NCBI GenBank assembly: GCA_024276075.1 | Contig: JAJRXX010000040.1 | Span: 1 to 34,500, forward strand | DNA from: Planctomycetota bacterium | Lineage (GTDB): Bacteria > Planctomycetota > Phycisphaerae > Phycisphaerales > Phycisphaeraceae | Reading direction: 5' to 3' | DNA length: 34,500 nucleotides | In this document: positions 33,719 to 34,500 of the stretch, piece after piece | Numbering within the stretch: position 1 is the stretch's first letter | Layout: the number at the start of each line of letters is the position of its first letter | Translations under genes and position numbers: made by a program | Notes under the pieces: model-generated | Databases searched by the model: none | What the model was told of the DNA's origin: nothing | The model's input: the letters and a program-made list of their open reading frames with translations, nothing else

Positions 33719-34189
33719 TTATCGGTTCACACCCGTCCGCCGCTGGCCAAACAGAATCTGACGAATACGATCGAGCCGCGATTGGATTCGTTTTTTCGCC
33801 CGTGTGTGCCCCGACTCAACGTGTTGATGGATATGGTGATCGAACGTGGCCTCGGATAGCAGCAGGGTAATCGGCGAGGGCAATTCCTGCTGATGTGCGA
33901 CCCGTACCAGCAACCGTATATCCGCAGACGTAAGCCCAAAGCCTTCCACCACCTGGCTTAACAGCTTACCTGGTGCCTGCTTCGGTTTTTGCATGCGACG
34001 CCGTCGCCAATACAACATCATCACGAACGCTGTGGTGAGAAAGGTCACAACGACGATCACCGACTCAATGGGGATCAGGTCGCTACTCCGCAGCCGCCAC
34101 TGCTGGCTAAGCACCTCCCACGACACCACCTCCGGGAGTTCGCCCCAATTCCTTGCTGCCAAGATGGTCAAATTTTTCGTTATTGCCAT
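33719..34189 (-). CDS. Single-span membrane protein of unknown function
   Basis: 156 aa. One membrane helix at about 41-60 (PIESVIVVVTFLTTAFVMML) is followed by a strongly basic patch YWRRRRMQKPK, placing the C-terminal 95 residues in the cytoplasm. That part is helical and has GFGLTSADIRLLVRVAHQQELPSPITLLLS and a basic end KKRIQSRLDRIRQILFGQRR. I recognise no family. The two neighbours in the same operon are the HEAT protein upstream (27 bp gap) and the CYTH protein downstream (24 bp gap). Confidence 0.65.
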   Translation of the reverse strand: MAITKNLTILAARNWGELPEVVSWEVLSQQWRLRSSDLIPIESVIVVVTFLTTAFVMMLYWRRRRMQKPKQAPGKLLSQVVEGFGLTSADIRLLVRVAHQQELPSPITLLLSEATFDHHIHQHVESGHTRAKKRIQSRLDRIRQILFGQRRTGVNR

Positions 34190-34216
34190 AGCTATCCCGT
34201 ACGTTAATTGTCAGTG

Positions 34217-34500
34217 TTAGGCTGCGTGGCCCGCGCCTTGAGGGTCCATTAAATGGATCAAGCCGTGGACGACCTGATCCGCTCGTTTTTTGACATCCTG
34301 GTCCGGGTCGGTGATCGACATCTCCGCCACATGCCGCGCCACATCGACCAAGCCTAAGGCTTCGACGACCCACAACGCGCTGGAACGTTGCGCAGGTCGT
34401 GAGTCATCGAGCGTGGTCGCCAGCGTCGTCATGGCGTCACCCGCGCACATCTGCATCAACGCTCTAATCGCATTGGCACGCGGACGCGCCTGGTCGTGCT
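34217..34500 (-). CDS. HEAT-repeat protein, 5' end beyond right edge (partial)
   Basis: The minus-strand frame is open from the edge to TAA at 34217 (94 codons seen). The visible C-terminus is clear HEAT-like: ARPRANAIRALMQMC, then AMTTLATTLDDSRPAQRSSALWVVEALG and DVARHVAEMSITDPDQDVKKRADQVVHGL, each helix pair about 30 residues with an Asp/Arg turn. It is the upstream gene of the three-gene operon with the membrane and CYTH proteins. The missing N-terminus probably holds further repeats. Confidence 0.7.
   Translation of the reverse strand, partial: HDQARPRANAIRALMQMCAGDAMTTLATTLDDSRPAQRSSALWVVEALGLVDVARHVAEMSITDPDQDVKKRADQVVHGLIHLMDPQGAGHAA

Overview
The window looks like chromosomal DNA of a planctomycete, most probably of the class Phycisphaerae. 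The reasons are a PEP-CTERM protein, stand-alone HEAT-repeat proteins, an EF-Tu with an unusual switch I (KILTI in place of RGITI), frequent TTG/GTG starts, many single genes rather than long operons, and short dispersed palindromic repeats containing a CACGGCTTGC hairpin. This is an inference from gene content; there is no rRNA to confirm it. There is no phage, insertion sequence with a transposase, or CRISPR array.

Layout. 1-502: 5' part of a secreted HEAT-like gene leaving the left edge. 902-3744: a GH10-like protein without recognisable catalytic glutamates, a ComEA-like helix-hairpin-helix protein and a family 4 uracil-DNA glycosylase. 3775-4536: a LuxR-type regulator, followed by about 1.2 kb of AT-rich, nearly gene-free DNA. 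5762-8890: a very long FliD. 9054-11413: ilvB with its own promoter and a branched-chain-residue-rich leader peptide, bracketed by two inverted copies of a 126-bp repeat. 11435-12870: an ECF sigma / anti-sigma pair. 13042-13926: mtnP. 14036-16313: a low-GC pair of lipoprotein genes (one only 24 codons) behind a leader terminator, csrA, a NifU-type Fe-S scaffold and a PEP-CTERM protein.

16459-19711 is the translation/secretion block tRNA-Thr, tuf, rpmG, tRNA-Trp, secE, nusG, which stops before the usual rplK-rplA-rplJ-rplL. Behind it lies an unknown gene with a perfect FNR-type palindrome and a FliA(sigma-28)-like promoter. 20265-23790: rmuC, a small conserved-looking hypothetical and gnd. 23914-26157: an ABC lipoprotein-release pair (LolD and LolC/E-like). 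26207-28966: a secreted transglutaminase-like protein and nnrD. 29359-30336: a WYL regulator. 30450-32046: a dehydratase - acyl carrier protein - dehydratase set. 32173-33039: a D-amino-acid aminotransferase. 33071-34500: an operon of HEAT protein, membrane protein and CYTH protein running in from the right edge.

The most unusual parts are the ilvB unit, where the end of a repeat element supplies the stop codon and a leader peptide with mutually exclusive hairpins starts almost exactly at the predicted transcription start; the two-lipoprotein operon with an intrinsic terminator in its leader; and the FNR-box/sigma-28 promoter in front of the unknown gene after nusG.
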